Source: Rhizobium terricola (GTDB taxonomy: Bacteria > Pseudomonadota > Alphaproteobacteria > Rhizobiales > Rhizobiaceae). From it: 64,000 bases of DNA. The notes under the pieces are model-generated. The model was not told the DNA's origin. It saw nothing but the letters and a program-made list of their open reading frames with translations, and ran no database searches. Shown in pieces: positions 35,124 to 44,244 of the stretch. The position numbers and the translations under genes are program-made. Each line of letters starts with the position of its first letter. The stretch's first letter is position 1. The stretch lies in NCBI RefSeq assembly GCF_012927355.1, contig NZ_JABBGK010000005.1, positions 62,001 through 126,000 on the forward strand, written 5' to 3'.

Positions 35124-36046
35124 ATGAGTGGACATCACCACGATCATGGAGCGGATGCAGGAGACAAGCGTATAGGGGAGCAATTCTCGTAAACGTGCTC
35201 CTTACCTTTGCGCAGATTGCCGGCGGCATCTTGTCCGGCAGTCTTTCCCTGATCGCGGATGCGCTCCACAACTTCAGTGACGCTGCATCACTTGTGATTG
35301 CGTATGGCGCACGCCGAATCTCGCGCCGCCCTTCCGACAAAGGGATGACGTTCGGCTATGTTCGTGCCGAAATCGTCGCATCGCTGATCAACTATACGAC
35401 TTTGATCGTCGTTGGGCTCTATCTCGTGTATGAAGCGGTCATGCGGTTCATCACACCGGAGCCTATAGAAGGGTGGACGGTCGTGATCGTCGCAGGCATC
35501 GCGCTCGTCATCGATTTGATCACAGCGATGCTCACCTACACCCTTTCAAAAACCAGCATGAATATCCGCGCCGCTTTCTTGCGCAATGTGTCGGACGCCC
35601 TTGGATCGGTGGGTGTTATCATTGCCGGCACGCTTGTGCTGATATTCGGCTGGACATGGATTGACCCGGCGATCACCCTCATGATCGCAGGCTACATACT
35701 CTGGCAGGCCTTCACTGAGATCGGAGGATCGATCAGGATTCTGATGATGGCGGCGCCTGAGGACGTGGATGTGAACAAACTTGTTTCAGACATGCGTTCC
35801 GTCGAAGGCGTCCAGGAGGTGCACCATGTGCATGTGTGGCGGATCGATGAAGATCACAAGGCATTGCAAGCGCATCTCGTTGTGACGGAGTCATCTCTGC
35901 GCAGTGTTGCTGAAGTGAAAGGCGCAGTGCGAAAAATCCTGCGGGACAGGCACGGTATCGACCACAGCACTCTGGAGATCGAAACGCCAGAGGACGGTTT
36001 AGAAGACGGCGTACAGGTCATCGGTCATAATGTTATAGAGACCTGA
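35124..36046 (+). pseudogene. CDF cation efflux transporter with an N-terminal frameshift
   Basis: The natural start encodes MSGHHHDHGADAGDKRIG and then hits a stop; the rest (AILVNVLLTFAQIAGG onward) is in another frame. Adding one base to the GGGG run at 35175-35178 would join them. The remainder shows CDF membrane helices with LIADALHNFSDA and a second NVSDALGSVG metal site, plus a cytoplasmic domain (HHVHVWRIDEDH). CDF proteins expel Zn, Cd or Co. Another start (35078) could give a protein with a foreign N-terminus. Confidence 0.82.
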
Positions 36047-36048
36047 GA

Positions 36049-37107
36049 CTAGAGGCTTTGCAGGCACCGTTGACGGATATGCTCGACGATGAAAGCCGCA
36101 TCGTCAGCGGCACCTGCGATCAGACCAGAGGCACGGTTCCGCTGCCAAGGTCGGCCAACATAGTAGAGACCGGCAACAGGCGAAATCCCGTTGGAGTGAA
36201 TTGGGGCAGCCCGAGCATCCACCGCACCTTCGACTTCAATCCAAGGGAGCTCATCGGCATAGCCTGTCGCCCAAACTATGGATCTGATGTTCTCGCTCGA
36301 TCCGTCGGCGAAACTTACCCTGCGATCATGGATCGCAGCCAGTCTCGGCTTCAGGATTACCCCCGACCGCCTGAGTGAAGCATCGTCATTGCCGCGAGCA
36401 GGAAATGGATCCTCACGCCTCATCCTTCGTCCGATGATCCCCTGCGCGGATGCCTGGAGAAGGCCGAGCTGCCCCAGCCATACCCACAAACTGCGTCCGA
36501 GGACCTTCTCCGGTAAAAGTCTGCGCTTTCGCCCGCGTGCAAGCAGCACCTTTTGAAACCCAGCCATCGCGATTGCCACGTCCCTGCCACTCGCGCCATC
36601 TCCTACTACAAGAACAGGGCCTTCCGCCACCGAGCCCGGATTGCGGAACTCGGTTACGTGCATCTGCTGAATGTCAGCAGGTAGCAATTTCGACAATCCA
36701 GGAATTCGCGGTGTTGAAAATGCCCCCGTGGCAACGATGACAATATGACTTGTGAGACGATTGCCGTCTTGCGTTGACGCCACAAAGAGACTGCCTGCCT
36801 TCTCAAGTCGGACGACCTTCTTCGAACTGCTGACCGGAATTTTATGGAAGGAAGCATACCGCCGCAGATAGTCAGCAAACTCATCCTTTCCAGCATAGCC
36901 ATTTGCATCACCAACCAGGGGCATACCCGAGAGCGCGCTGATGCAGCGAGGTGTAAAAAGTGTGAGGCTGTCATATCTGTTGCGCCAGCTGTCGCCGATT
37001 TTTGTGCCAGCATCAACAATCAAGAAGCTCAGGCCCTGCCTCTTCAAGGCGTATGCCGCAGCGAGCCCGGCTTGCCCCGCCCCTATAATCAGGATGTTGG
37101 TCCGCAT
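36049..37107 (-). CDS. FMO-like flavoprotein monooxygenase (CzcO type)
   Basis: 352 residues from MRTNILIIGAG. FAD-binding GAGQAG near the N-terminus, a second nucleotide site VVGDGASGRD, and the late ATGYADELPW motif place it with flavin-dependent monooxygenases, often annotated CzcO when near metal efflux genes. Substrate unknown. It is third in the operon after the YafK-like gene and a small membrane protein, and convergent with the CDF gene. Confidence 0.85.
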   Translation of the reverse strand: MRTNILIIGAGQAGLAAAYALKRQGLSFLIVDAGTKIGDSWRNRYDSLTLFTPRCISALSGMPLVGDANGYAGKDEFADYLRRYASFHKIPVSSSKKVVRLEKAGSLFVASTQDGNRLTSHIVIVATGAFSTPRIPGLSKLLPADIQQMHVTEFRNPGSVAEGPVLVVGDGASGRDVAIAMAGFQKVLLARGRKRRLLPEKVLGRSLWVWLGQLGLLQASAQGIIGRRMRREDPFPARGNDDASLRRSGVILKPRLAAIHDRRVSFADGSSENIRSIVWATGYADELPWIEVEGAVDARAAPIHSNGISPVAGLYYVGRPWQRNRASGLIAGAADDAAFIVEHIRQRCLQSL

Positions 37108-37133
37108 TGTATTCTCCTCAAGCAAGATCGTCG

Positions 37134-37304
37134 TTACCCATCAACGGCTGGGGAGGTTACGGTTCCGTTGGGTTCAGGCCTTGCCTCTCGACCAATATGC
37201 GAGAAGCTCAAGAAAAACACCGCCACAACAAAAATCGTGAGCACTGCCAACACAATCCAGTTATTGCGTCGTATCTTCTTAATCCGCTCATCGGGCTGGG
37301 CCAT
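37134..37304 (-). CDS. Small single-span membrane protein, 56 aa
   Basis: MAQPDERIKKIRRNNWIVLA begins a basic cytoplasmic segment followed by one membrane helix (VLTIFVVAVFFLSF) and a short outer tail. Its start is 3 bp after the YafK-like stop and its end 26 bp before the flavoprotein gene, so it is a middle member of that operon. No named family. Confidence 0.7.
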   Translation of the reverse strand: MAQPDERIKKIRRNNWIVLAVLTIFVVAVFFLSFSHIGREARPEPNGTVTSPAVDG

Positions 37305-37307
37305 AAT

Positions 37308-38390
37308 TCAATCTCCCGCACTTGGGGTAGTCACCCCGTCGCCGGACCTGGCCTTCTTTTTCTCGAAGGGGTCAGCCAGCGCCGCATCTGGTCTGCTAAC
37401 CGGATATTTTGTGCCCGAGATGCGAGCCGCAAGTCGGGCCGGACCCTCTTTCTTAAGGAGTGCGCGGAAACTTGGATGCATCCCGCCATCCACATAGGAC
37501 GACACCGTGGAGCCGCCGGCCTGTTGAAGCGCAGCCTCAAGCCTTTGGGTTTCTTCGGCCATGCGGGCTATCAGAGCAGGATCAGGAGAAGCGGCGCTTG
37601 CGGGGCAAGCCTCCAGTGGGTCAAGGGGCTCTCCGCCCACGAACTCTTTGTTGAACATGTAGCGGCGACCACACACCGAGACTTTTGGTTGCTGACGGGT
37701 CAGTTCGAAATAGTCGTATCCCTCCTTCAGAGTCCGCCAGAACGACAGGTTTTGATTGTCTTTGTGCAGCGCCATGTTTTCCGTCGTCATCCGGAAAGGA
37801 TAGGCCTGAACCTGGAACCGCTCCTGTCCCGATGAAAGTGCCTTGGCGACGATTGCATATATCTCACCAACGCCCTGGTCTGTCAGCGCAAAGCAACCGG
37901 AAGAGGAGCAAGCACCGTGGACCATCAGCGCCTCGCCGGTATAGCCGAGTGCCGTCTCAAGCCTGTTTGGATAGCCCAGGTTGAAAGATACATAGTACTG
38001 CGATTTAGGATTCAGCATGCCTTTTGAAACGTGGTAAAATCCCTCTGGCGCTTGGCGGTCACCTTCCTTGACCTTGGGACCTAGCTTCCCGGACCACCTG
38101 CACATCGGATATGTCTTGAGCAACGCGTAGCGCCCACTTCGGTCGATCTTCCAGACCTCGAGCTCGCTTTCCTGCTTGAAGATCCTGATCAGGACGGGGC
38201 TTTCTGCTGCCATCCCCTTCTTTGACATCTCTGCCAGCATCTTGCTCGACAGTTCGGGGGCCATGCTGGACAGGTCGTCTAGCCCCATGTCTGAAACACA
38301 TCCGGATAGGGGGATAGCTATAAGGGCTCCAAGGCAGGCATTCCGCGCGATCAGAAGTGCTCGCCGATTCAAATTCTGAAACCAATTCAT
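37308..38390 (-). CDS. YafK-like L,D-transpeptidase-fold lipoprotein
   Basis: 360 residues. The signal peptide ends in a lipobox (IAIPLSGCVSD). The YkuD-type catalytic region is GEALMVHGACSSSGCFALT with His and Cys. YafK (DpaA) family members cleave or edit links between peptidoglycan and outer-membrane lipoproteins. It is preceded by a MerR-type promoter (38529) with a long leader. It heads an operon with the small membrane protein and flavoprotein. Confidence 0.86.
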   Translation of the reverse strand: MNWFQNLNRRALLIARNACLGALIAIPLSGCVSDMGLDDLSSMAPELSSKMLAEMSKKGMAAESPVLIRIFKQESELEVWKIDRSGRYALLKTYPMCRWSGKLGPKVKEGDRQAPEGFYHVSKGMLNPKSQYYVSFNLGYPNRLETALGYTGEALMVHGACSSSGCFALTDQGVGEIYAIVAKALSSGQERFQVQAYPFRMTTENMALHKDNQNLSFWRTLKEGYDYFELTRQQPKVSVCGRRYMFNKEFVGGEPLDPLEACPASAASPDPALIARMAEETQRLEAALQQAGGSTVSSYVDGGMHPSFRALLKKEGPARLAARISGTKYPVSRPDAALADPFEKKKARSGDGVTTPSAGD

Positions 38391-38528
38391 TTCGTCACTC
38401 TTCGCGCTTTCAATGAAACCCTGCCGAAATCACCCGGAAGATGCCGAGCCCACCACGGCAGCCGGCAGTCCAAGAAGGGGGGACGACCGCACGACGCCGC
38501 ATCGAACAAATCCTTAGCCGCCGGTATA

Positions 38529-38559
38529 AATATAGGACCTCAAGTAACTAGAGCTACAA
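38529..38559 (-). promoter_or_regulatory. MerR-type promoter upstream of the YafK-like gene
   Basis: Minus strand: -35 TTGTAG, 19-bp spacer with CTCTAG-TTA-CTTGAG, -10 TATATT. It lies about 140 bp before the start codon, leaving an unusually long leader. Confidence 0.75.
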
Positions 38560-38603
38560 GGGGTCGCCCTCGGAAAAGCTGAACGCTTCTCCCACCCAAT
38601 CAT

Positions 38604-39137
38604 CTACCCATCTTTGGGCACCGGACCAGGCACGACATCGAGCAGAGATTTATCAACCAGGGGAGTTACCTTCATCGGGCTTGCCCCGGAGGTGCGCATC
38701 CGGTCCATGTCTGCTGCAGTGAGGTAATCGAGCTTGGTGATCAGAGTTTTATAGTAGGCTTGCCGACCAGTCCGCTTGTTCATCCGCTCCACCAGATCTA
38801 ACCTCAGGGTGTCAGCTGCGAATTCGGGATCGGTAAGAACCGGTCTGGACACCAGTGTCGCGATCAATTCGTCCGTCAGTTCTACCTCCGGACTGGGACT
38901 AGCGCGGAGTGCCCCGTCATTTGCGGTCATTGTCACTTCCGCGACGACGTAACCGTCAACCTTGTTCTCCCGAATGATCGGTACGGTCACCATCGCCGAC
39001 TTAACCACCTCATGTTCGGTCAGCCTAGGAGACTGCGCCTCAACCTGTTTGGGCGCCGGTGCCCACTGGAAACCAGCGTAGACAGCAACCAAACACACTA
39101 CGACACACCACACCCCGGAGAATGCAATCTTCCACAT
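38604..39137 (-). CDS. Exported hypothetical protein, 177 aa
   Basis: N-terminal membrane/signal helix (VWCVVVCLVAVYAGF), then a soluble periplasmic domain with mixed alpha/beta content (TVPIIRENKVDGYVVAEV). No known family. It lies upstream of the MerR-type promoter of the YafK-like gene, on the same strand. Confidence 0.65.
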   Translation of the reverse strand: MWKIAFSGVWCVVVCLVAVYAGFQWAPAPKQVEAQSPRLTEHEVVKSAMVTVPIIRENKVDGYVVAEVTMTANDGALRASPSPEVELTDELIATLVSRPVLTDPEFAADTLRLDLVERMNKRTGRQAYYKTLITKLDYLTAADMDRMRTSGASPMKVTPLVDKSLLDVVPGPVPKDG

Positions 39138-39331
39138 TTACTGATCTCCATGAGGACCAACCGGTGCTACGCCGGGATCCTTCGACGGATCGCTGTCTTG
39201 TCATCGCATTCAGGCGTGATTGGACAGTGCTCGATCCTTTATTCGATGAGAGCCGCTTTCAAGCCGCGTGTTGGACCCAATCCAACATCTACGGAAACTC
39301 GTCGACGATCCGTGCGCTTTAATCGGGAAGG

Positions 39332-39655
39332 TCAGGCTCGGGGAGGAGGATCAAGGAGATAGATGCCGGCGAAGATGCGGAACCGATTTGCTGAGACTCT
39401 ATAGGCAGAGCTCATTCGCTCCGAAATTGGAGCGCTTTTCTGTATGCAAGCCAGAAGCTCGTGGGAATGTTCGACCAGATGGTGGCATTTCGCATGGGTA
39501 CCGCCAGACCCAGTCCCTTGATGGACGTTCATGCATATCGTCGGCCCGGAGCTGCTGTCTCTTGCGACTGAGCCACGCGGACCCATGATGACAACTGCCA
39601 AAAGCAGTGCCACACACAAAATCCGAATCGATTTTCTAAGCCGCAACATCATCAC
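39332..39655 (-). CDS. Exported hypothetical protein, 107 aa
   Basis: Signal peptide (ILCVALLLAVVIMGP) and a short mature part with C and H residues (CMNVHQGTG, KCHHLVEHSHELLACI) that could bind metal. No family recognised. The C-terminal third looks less protein-like. Confidence 0.45.
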   Translation of the reverse strand: MMMLRLRKSIRILCVALLLAVVIMGPRGSVARDSSSGPTICMNVHQGTGSGGTHAKCHHLVEHSHELLACIQKSAPISERMSSAYRVSANRFRIFAGIYLLDPPPRA

Positions 39656-39777
39656 ACATTACATTCAACCTGTTTGACATTGCGTGAAGCTGGTGTGCTG
39701 ACCTTGCCGCAGAACGGTTCATGCAGACAATAAGAATTGATTTCCCCGTGTAAGACCGTCGCCTCTAAACTTGGGAT

Positions 39778-40026
39778 ATGATCGCGTCAATTACACAAAT
39801 CTCAAAGAACCTTGGAATGATCGTTGCGTTTTCGCTGGCGGGATTTGTGTCCGTTAAGATTGCTTTTGCCGTCGTTTGCTGGGGCATAGGACATGACTCC
39901 TTCGAGGCCATCGCGGGAATGGTCGCATCCATTGGTCTTGGGGGCTGGATCGGCATAGAGGCCTATCTGTCGTTCACAAGCTGGCGATCTCATAAAAAAG
40001 TGCCTGAATTCGACACAAGCCGATAA
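39778..40026 (+). CDS. Small membrane protein, 82 aa
   Basis: Two hydrophobic segments (MIVAFSLAGFVSVKIAFAVV and MVASIGLGGWIGIEAYL) with a charged C-terminus. No family recognised. It stands alone between divergent exported-protein genes. Confidence 0.6.
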   Translation: MIASITQISKNLGMIVAFSLAGFVSVKIAFAVVCWGIGHDSFEAIAGMVASIGLGGWIGIEAYLSFTSWRSHKKVPEFDTSR

Positions 40027-40099
40027 AATTGCACTGAATATCTTTGCGTGATGGTCGTGTTCGATCCTCATAAATCGTCCAAGCACACAGGGACGACTT

Positions 40100-40705
40100 A
40101 TGACCGCTAGATTTCTGCTCGCAATTTTCGCCATAACGATCATTTCGACCGGCGCCGCCTGGAAACCGGAAGCGGCAACGTGGGATTCCATGCCTGTCGC
40201 CGGGGCGACGTCACAACCGATCGGCCACTTCGAATTCTGCAAACGATATCAAAAAGAATGCCAGCCTAACGCTGCAGATCGCGCACGCCTAAAGCTCACA
40301 GAGGAGATCTGGAATAGCCTCGTTGAGGTCAACCAGGTCGTCAATACAATCCCGGCCATCGAGGATATCGAGATCTATGGCGTCGAGGAATTTTGGAACT
40401 ATCCTACCACCGCAGCCGACTGCGAGGACTTTGCTCTTCTGAAGCGCAAGCTTTTGATGAGACGCGGGATCGCGGTCTCCAATCTGCTGATCACAGTTGT
40501 ACTCCAGCCGGACGGATCCGGGCATGCTGTTTTGACGGTGCGATCACAGATGGGCGATTTCATCCTCGACAACCTGCGTGGTGAAATCAGAAATTGGTCA
40601 GAAACTGAATATACCTACCTCAAGCGTCAGGATTCACGCAATCCGGGGAAATGGGTGAAGATCAGGGACGGTCGAGACACAACGGCGGTCAGCGGCATTC
40701 ACTAA
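40100..40705 (+). CDS. Bacterial transglutaminase-like cysteine peptidase (BTLCP)
   Basis: 201 residues with a signal peptide. The BTLCP pattern is visible: EFWNYPTTAADCEDFALLKR (catalytic Cys), GHAVLTV (His) and GDFILDN (Asp). These periplasmic proteins are common in rhizobia; the better-studied ones (LapG) cleave surface adhesins, but this short form is mostly of unknown role. Confidence 0.85.
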   Translation: MTARFLLAIFAITIISTGAAWKPEAATWDSMPVAGATSQPIGHFEFCKRYQKECQPNAADRARLKLTEEIWNSLVEVNQVVNTIPAIEDIEIYGVEEFWNYPTTAADCEDFALLKRKLLMRRGIAVSNLLITVVLQPDGSGHAVLTVRSQMGDFILDNLRGEIRNWSETEYTYLKRQDSRNPGKWVKIRDGRDTTAVSGIH

Positions 40706-40861
40706 CCCGACTAACCAGGTAGACCGGCCGACCCTGCGGCAGTCAGCCGGGGATGCCTGACGAGGCGAAACCTCGCAGTAACTGGTGACCCAGCTCGGAT
40801 GATGAGCTCCGGCCGCCACTACACGTTTCCTTGATGCAATAGCTGACGCCCAAGTTTACGC

Positions 40862-40892
40862 TTGAAGCTCTAGTTCCTGGAGGTCGTATGGC
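40862..40892 (+). promoter_or_regulatory. MerR-type promoter of lspA
   Basis: Plus strand: -35 TTGAAG, 19-bp spacer with CTCTAG-TTC-CTGGAG, -10 TATGGC. It ends 65 bp before the lspA start. Confidence 0.78.
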
Positions 40893-40957
40893 AAGAACCC
40901 TGTGAGCATGAAATCCCGCTCGCGGCCAATCTTGCAAATCTTCGCGCATGTCAGAGC

Positions 40958-41488
40958 GTGCTCAGCCTGGAACTGAAAATGTTATTCTCGAATAAAGGCC
41001 TGTTCAGGCTTACCCTTATCGTCCTCGGGGTTGTCGCAATCTGCGGTATCGATCTGTCCGTCAAATCCGTCATGGCCGAGCTTCTGGAAGCCCCAACGGG
41101 GGCCATTGAGTTGACCCCCTTTTTCAACCTGACGCTCACCTACAACACGGGTGTCAGCTTCGGACTATTTTCCGACACCATCGTGTCAGCACCCCGGATG
41201 TTCGCCACAGTTCAAGGGGGCATCGTTGTCGGACTGGTGATCTGGGCAGTATTCGCCAACAGTGTGCTGGAAGGAATGGCCATCACGGCAATGGCTGGGG
41301 GTGCGAGCGGAAATGTCGTCGATCGTTTGATGAACTTGAGAGTTACCGACTATCTAGATTTTCACGCGTTCGGCTGGTCATGGCCTGCCTTCAATATTGC
41401 GGATGTGTTCATCGTCTCCGGTGCCATTGTCCTTGTGGCGGCCTCGGTAGTTCAGACTAAAGACGAACATTCGTCGACGAATTCCTGA
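40958..41488 (+). CDS. lspA: Signal peptidase II (lipoprotein signal peptidase)
   Basis: 176 residues (GTG start) or 169 from the in-frame ATG at 40979. Four membrane spans. The catalytic aspartates are in GGASGNVVDRLMN and FNIADVFIVSG; NTGVSFGLF is also conserved. It removes signal peptides from lipoproteins. An accessory LspA under a MerR-type promoter recalls PbrC of lead-resistance operons, where the peptidase is part of the metal response. Confidence 0.92.
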   Translation: MLSLELKMLFSNKGLFRLTLIVLGVVAICGIDLSVKSVMAELLEAPTGAIELTPFFNLTLTYNTGVSFGLFSDTIVSAPRMFATVQGGIVVGLVIWAVFANSVLEGMAITAMAGGASGNVVDRLMNLRVTDYLDFHAFGWSWPAFNIADVFIVSGAIVLVAASVVQTKDEHSSTNS

Positions 41489-41542
41489 CGACGTGCGGCG
41501 CGAGGACAAAGCAAAGCACCAACTTCCAGTTTTTGGTGGCTT

Positions 41543-42052
41543 TCATTCGCGATTTGGTTCTCCATGGTGATGATTGGTTTCCGCAGAATCTGGAGCAATA
41601 ATCTCAAGCGGGACAGCACGCGAGGTTCCGTCATCAAATTTCAGCGTCATTGTTGCTGCTTTGGGAGGACCCGAGTTACGCACCAGTGAAATGAAAACCG
41701 TATCCTGTCCCATGTCCAGTTCCGCTTTTCGGGGGATCACGACGTAGGTGTCCGACAGCGGCACTTGTTCGAAGCCCTTGGATTTGGCCATCGGGCTCAC
41801 GAGTGTTGCAGTCGAGTACCCTGTGACGTTGACAGAGACAATCGCCATGTCATCGGGCGTACCATTGTAGACAGTGACATATGCTTTATCCGTGACCCCG
41901 TCCGGCGCTAAGACCAGTTCGGCATGTTCGATAGTCAAGGCGTCGTAGTCGATTTGATGAGGTTCATTTGTCACGTTAGCCCAGGCGCCGCTCTGACCGG
42001 CGAAAAGAAATGCAGTGGCTGCCACACACCAACGTTTTGCTTGATTTGCCAT
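41543..42052 (-). CDS. PCuAC-related periplasmic protein with degenerate metal site
   Basis: 169 residues with a signal peptide. The beta-sandwich pattern (YVTVYNGTPDDMAIVSVNVTG, MTLKFDDGTSRAVPLEI) resembles PCuAC copper chaperones, but the usual H-x(n)-M copper motif is absent. The C-terminal HHHGE tail could bind metal instead. A dyad lies upstream at 42085-42114, and it diverges from the MerR gene. Confidence 0.65.
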   Translation of the reverse strand: MANQAKRWCVAATAFLFAGQSGAWANVTNEPHQIDYDALTIEHAELVLAPDGVTDKAYVTVYNGTPDDMAIVSVNVTGYSTATLVSPMAKSKGFEQVPLSDTYVVIPRKAELDMGQDTVFISLVRNSGPPKAATMTLKFDDGTSRAVPLEIIAPDSAETNHHHGEPNRE

Positions 42053-42084
42053 TTATAAATCCTCACATGTTCCGAGCCATTGCT

Positions 42085-42114
42085 TACATACCTCTCGGTT
42101 GTTCGAGGGTTCAG
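42085..42114 (-). promoter_or_regulatory. Possible regulator dyad between the PCuAC-related gene and merR
   Basis: Minus strand: CTGAAC, an 18-bp spacer with CCTCG-AACAAC-CGAG(A)GG, then TATGTA. It resembles a MerR-type promoter but differs from the five 19-bp sites in spacer and dyad sequence, so it may serve a different regulator. Confidence 0.4.
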
Positions 42115-42175
42115 GTTCGCGTGATGGGCTAATTTGTCGCGGCCTGCACCTGCCGCATTTGGAGAGGGAGGTAGC

Positions 42176-42592
42176 ATGCTCACCATTGGAGATCTGTCCA
42201 GGACCACGGGTGTCAAGGTACCAACGATCAGATATTATGAACAGATGGGGCTGCTCTCACCGCCGGAACGTTCTGAGGGCAATCAGCGACGTTACTCGAA
42301 GACCGAGCAGGAACGCCTCTCATTCATTCGACATGCCCGCGACCTTGGATTGACGATCGAAGCTATTCGCGAGCTTATAGAGCTGAGCCAACATCCCGAA
42401 AAGCCGTGTGCAGAGGCCGACAAGATAGCTGCCGAACAGCTTGTGACAATCCGACAGAAGATCGAGAGATTGAAGAAGCTGGAAGCCGAGCTGGAACGGA
42501 TCTCAACACACTGCCATTCGAATCAAGTGCGCGATTGCTATGTGATCAGGGCCTTGGCAAACCACGATATGTGCACCACCGAGCACGACTGA
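42176..42592 (+). CDS. MerR-family metal-responsive regulator (PbrR/CadR-like)
   Basis: 138 residues: N-terminal MerR helix-turn-helix (MLTIGDLSRTTGVKVPTIRYYEQMGLL), a long dimer helix, and metal-binding cysteines C78, C113 and C121 plus C133. The three-cysteine set matches Pb/Cd/Zn sensors of the PbrR/CadR group. The start at 42176 has GGAGAGGGAGG upstream. It is the only MerR protein seen here and the natural activator of the five 19-bp-spacer promoters. Confidence 0.88.
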   Translation: MLTIGDLSRTTGVKVPTIRYYEQMGLLSPPERSEGNQRRYSKTEQERLSFIRHARDLGLTIEAIRELIELSQHPEKPCAEADKIAAEQLVTIRQKIERLKKLEAELERISTHCHSNQVRDCYVIRALANHDMCTTEHD

Positions 42593-42821
42593 CTACAGCA
42601 TTTCACTGCCCAAATACTGAGTACACGGCGATCCCACTTGGTACCGATCTGAATGATCGGGGCGATTGGTGGCGAGCTCCAAGTCGCACAGATCGTCCAG
42701 ACCAAGAGACTGCATCAGGGGTCGCAATCGCCAAGTTCGTGAGGGTCACATCAGGCTGCCCGCCAGCTCGCGGAGTGCGTGAAAGTCCTCCGGAAGTGAT
42801 GGGCAGCTCGGTGCGAACGCA

Positions 42822-44165
42822 TCAGGAAACGAAATCGACCAACAGCTTCAGGTTCAGCAAAGCGATCACGATTGCGATGATCCAGGCCAAAGCCGAAAGC
42901 CATAGAGGTGCCTTCATCTCTCCCATCTTATCTGCGTCGGCTGTGAACATCACCAGTGGGAAAACCGCAAAGGATAGTTGGAGGCTAAGCACGACCTGGG
43001 TCAAGATCAGAAGCTGGGCAGTGCCGCTGTCTCCGAAAGCTATCGTGACCCCTGCTGCGGGTATGATGGCGATCCCCCGGGTGATCAGACGGCGGAGCCA
43101 AGGTGCAAGCTGGATCTTCAGGAACCCTTCCATCACGATCTGACCCGCAAGCGTTGCCGTCACCGTTGAATTGATACCGCAGCACAAAAGGGCGATTCCG
43201 AACAATGTCGGTGCGACGGCCAAACCGAGCAACGGGGCTAGCAGACTATGAGCCTCACCCAGTTCTGCGACCGAAGTCCGCCCCTTTTCGTGGAACGTAG
43301 CGGCCGCCAGAATGAGGATCGAAGCATTGACGAGCAGAGCGAACATCAATGCGACGGTAGAGTCGATCGTCGCGAATTTCAGAGCCTCGCGCTTTTCAGG
43401 CAACGTATCGCCAAAGTCCCGCGTCTGCACGATACCGGAGTGGAGGTAGAGATTGTGCGGCATAACGGTCGCACCGAGTATGCCAAGCGCCAGATAGAGC
43501 ATGTCGGGATTGGTGATAATCTCTGTCGTTGGAGCAAAGCCGAGGATCACCTGACCCCAATCCGGATCGGCAAGAGCGATCTGAACCGCAAAGCAGACGG
43601 CGATAACGCCGAGCAAAGTTATGACCAGCGCTTCGACCCAACGGAAGCCAAGCTTTTGCAGGTAAAGGATCAAGAATACGTCCAGAGCAGTGATGACCAC
43701 TCCCAGCTCGAGCGGAATACCGAAAAGAAGGTTCAAGCCGATTGCAGTGCCGATTACCTCAGCGATGTCAGTAGCTATGATCGCAATTTCGGCCAGCAGC
43801 CAGAGCACCATGGCAACCGGTTTGGGGTAAGCATCACGACAGGCCTGCGCCAGGTCGCGCCCCGAGGCGATGGCAAGGCGCGCGCATAGCGACTGAAGGA
43901 CGATCGCCATTATGTTTGAGATCAGGGCCACCGTGAGCAGCGCGTAGCCGAAGCGTGATCCCCCAGCCAGAGATGTCGCCCAATTGCCTGGGTCCATGTA
44001 CCCGACCGCGACGAGATAGCCGGGCCCGAAGAAAGCCATTGCCCTTCGGAAAGTGCCCGCTCGTGTCGCGACCTTGATCGACCGGTGCACATCCGAAAGG
44101 GACGCCTCTCCCACCGTTCGCTGCCATCCCCTCACCGGTCTGTCCATCGTCCACCCCGCTTTCAA
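42822..44165 (-). CDS. mntH: Nramp-family divalent metal transporter (MntH-like)
   Basis: 447 residues, about eleven membrane spans. The metal-binding motifs DPGNWATS (in TM1) and MPHNLYLHS (TM6) define Nramp. It imports Mn2+ or Fe2+ with protons. A TTGCAATTGCAA palindrome and a Fur/Mur-like sequence lie just upstream, suggesting metal-responsive repression. The alternative start after MKAGWT would only trim the N-terminus. Confidence 0.92.
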   Translation of the reverse strand: MKAGWTMDRPVRGWQRTVGEASLSDVHRSIKVATRAGTFRRAMAFFGPGYLVAVGYMDPGNWATSLAGGSRFGYALLTVALISNIMAIVLQSLCARLAIASGRDLAQACRDAYPKPVAMVLWLLAEIAIIATDIAEVIGTAIGLNLLFGIPLELGVVITALDVFLILYLQKLGFRWVEALVITLLGVIAVCFAVQIALADPDWGQVILGFAPTTEIITNPDMLYLALGILGATVMPHNLYLHSGIVQTRDFGDTLPEKREALKFATIDSTVALMFALLVNASILILAAATFHEKGRTSVAELGEAHSLLAPLLGLAVAPTLFGIALLCCGINSTVTATLAGQIVMEGFLKIQLAPWLRRLITRGIAIIPAAGVTIAFGDSGTAQLLILTQVVLSLQLSFAVFPLVMFTADADKMGEMKAPLWLSALAWIIAIVIALLNLKLLVDFVS

Positions 44166-44177
44166 AGCCCACGACTA

Positions 44178-44200
44178 TTGCAATTGCAAATCATTCTCAT
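44178..44200. promoter_or_regulatory. Fur/Mur-like operator upstream of mntH
   Basis: A perfect 12-bp palindrome (TTGCAATTGCAA, 44178-44189) runs into GCAAATCATTCTCAT (44186-44200), similar to iron/manganese-responsive Fur or Mur boxes. It sits 13-35 bp before the mntH start. Confidence 0.55.
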
Positions 44201-44244
44201 AAAGAGGCAGCGGACACAAGTCAGATCGATCAGATCTCCACCAA

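Noticed and set aside
36041..36070. CTAGAG-containing dyad at the CDF/flavoprotein 3' junction
   Set aside because: It lies between convergent gene ends and lacks the -35/19-bp/-10 arrangement.
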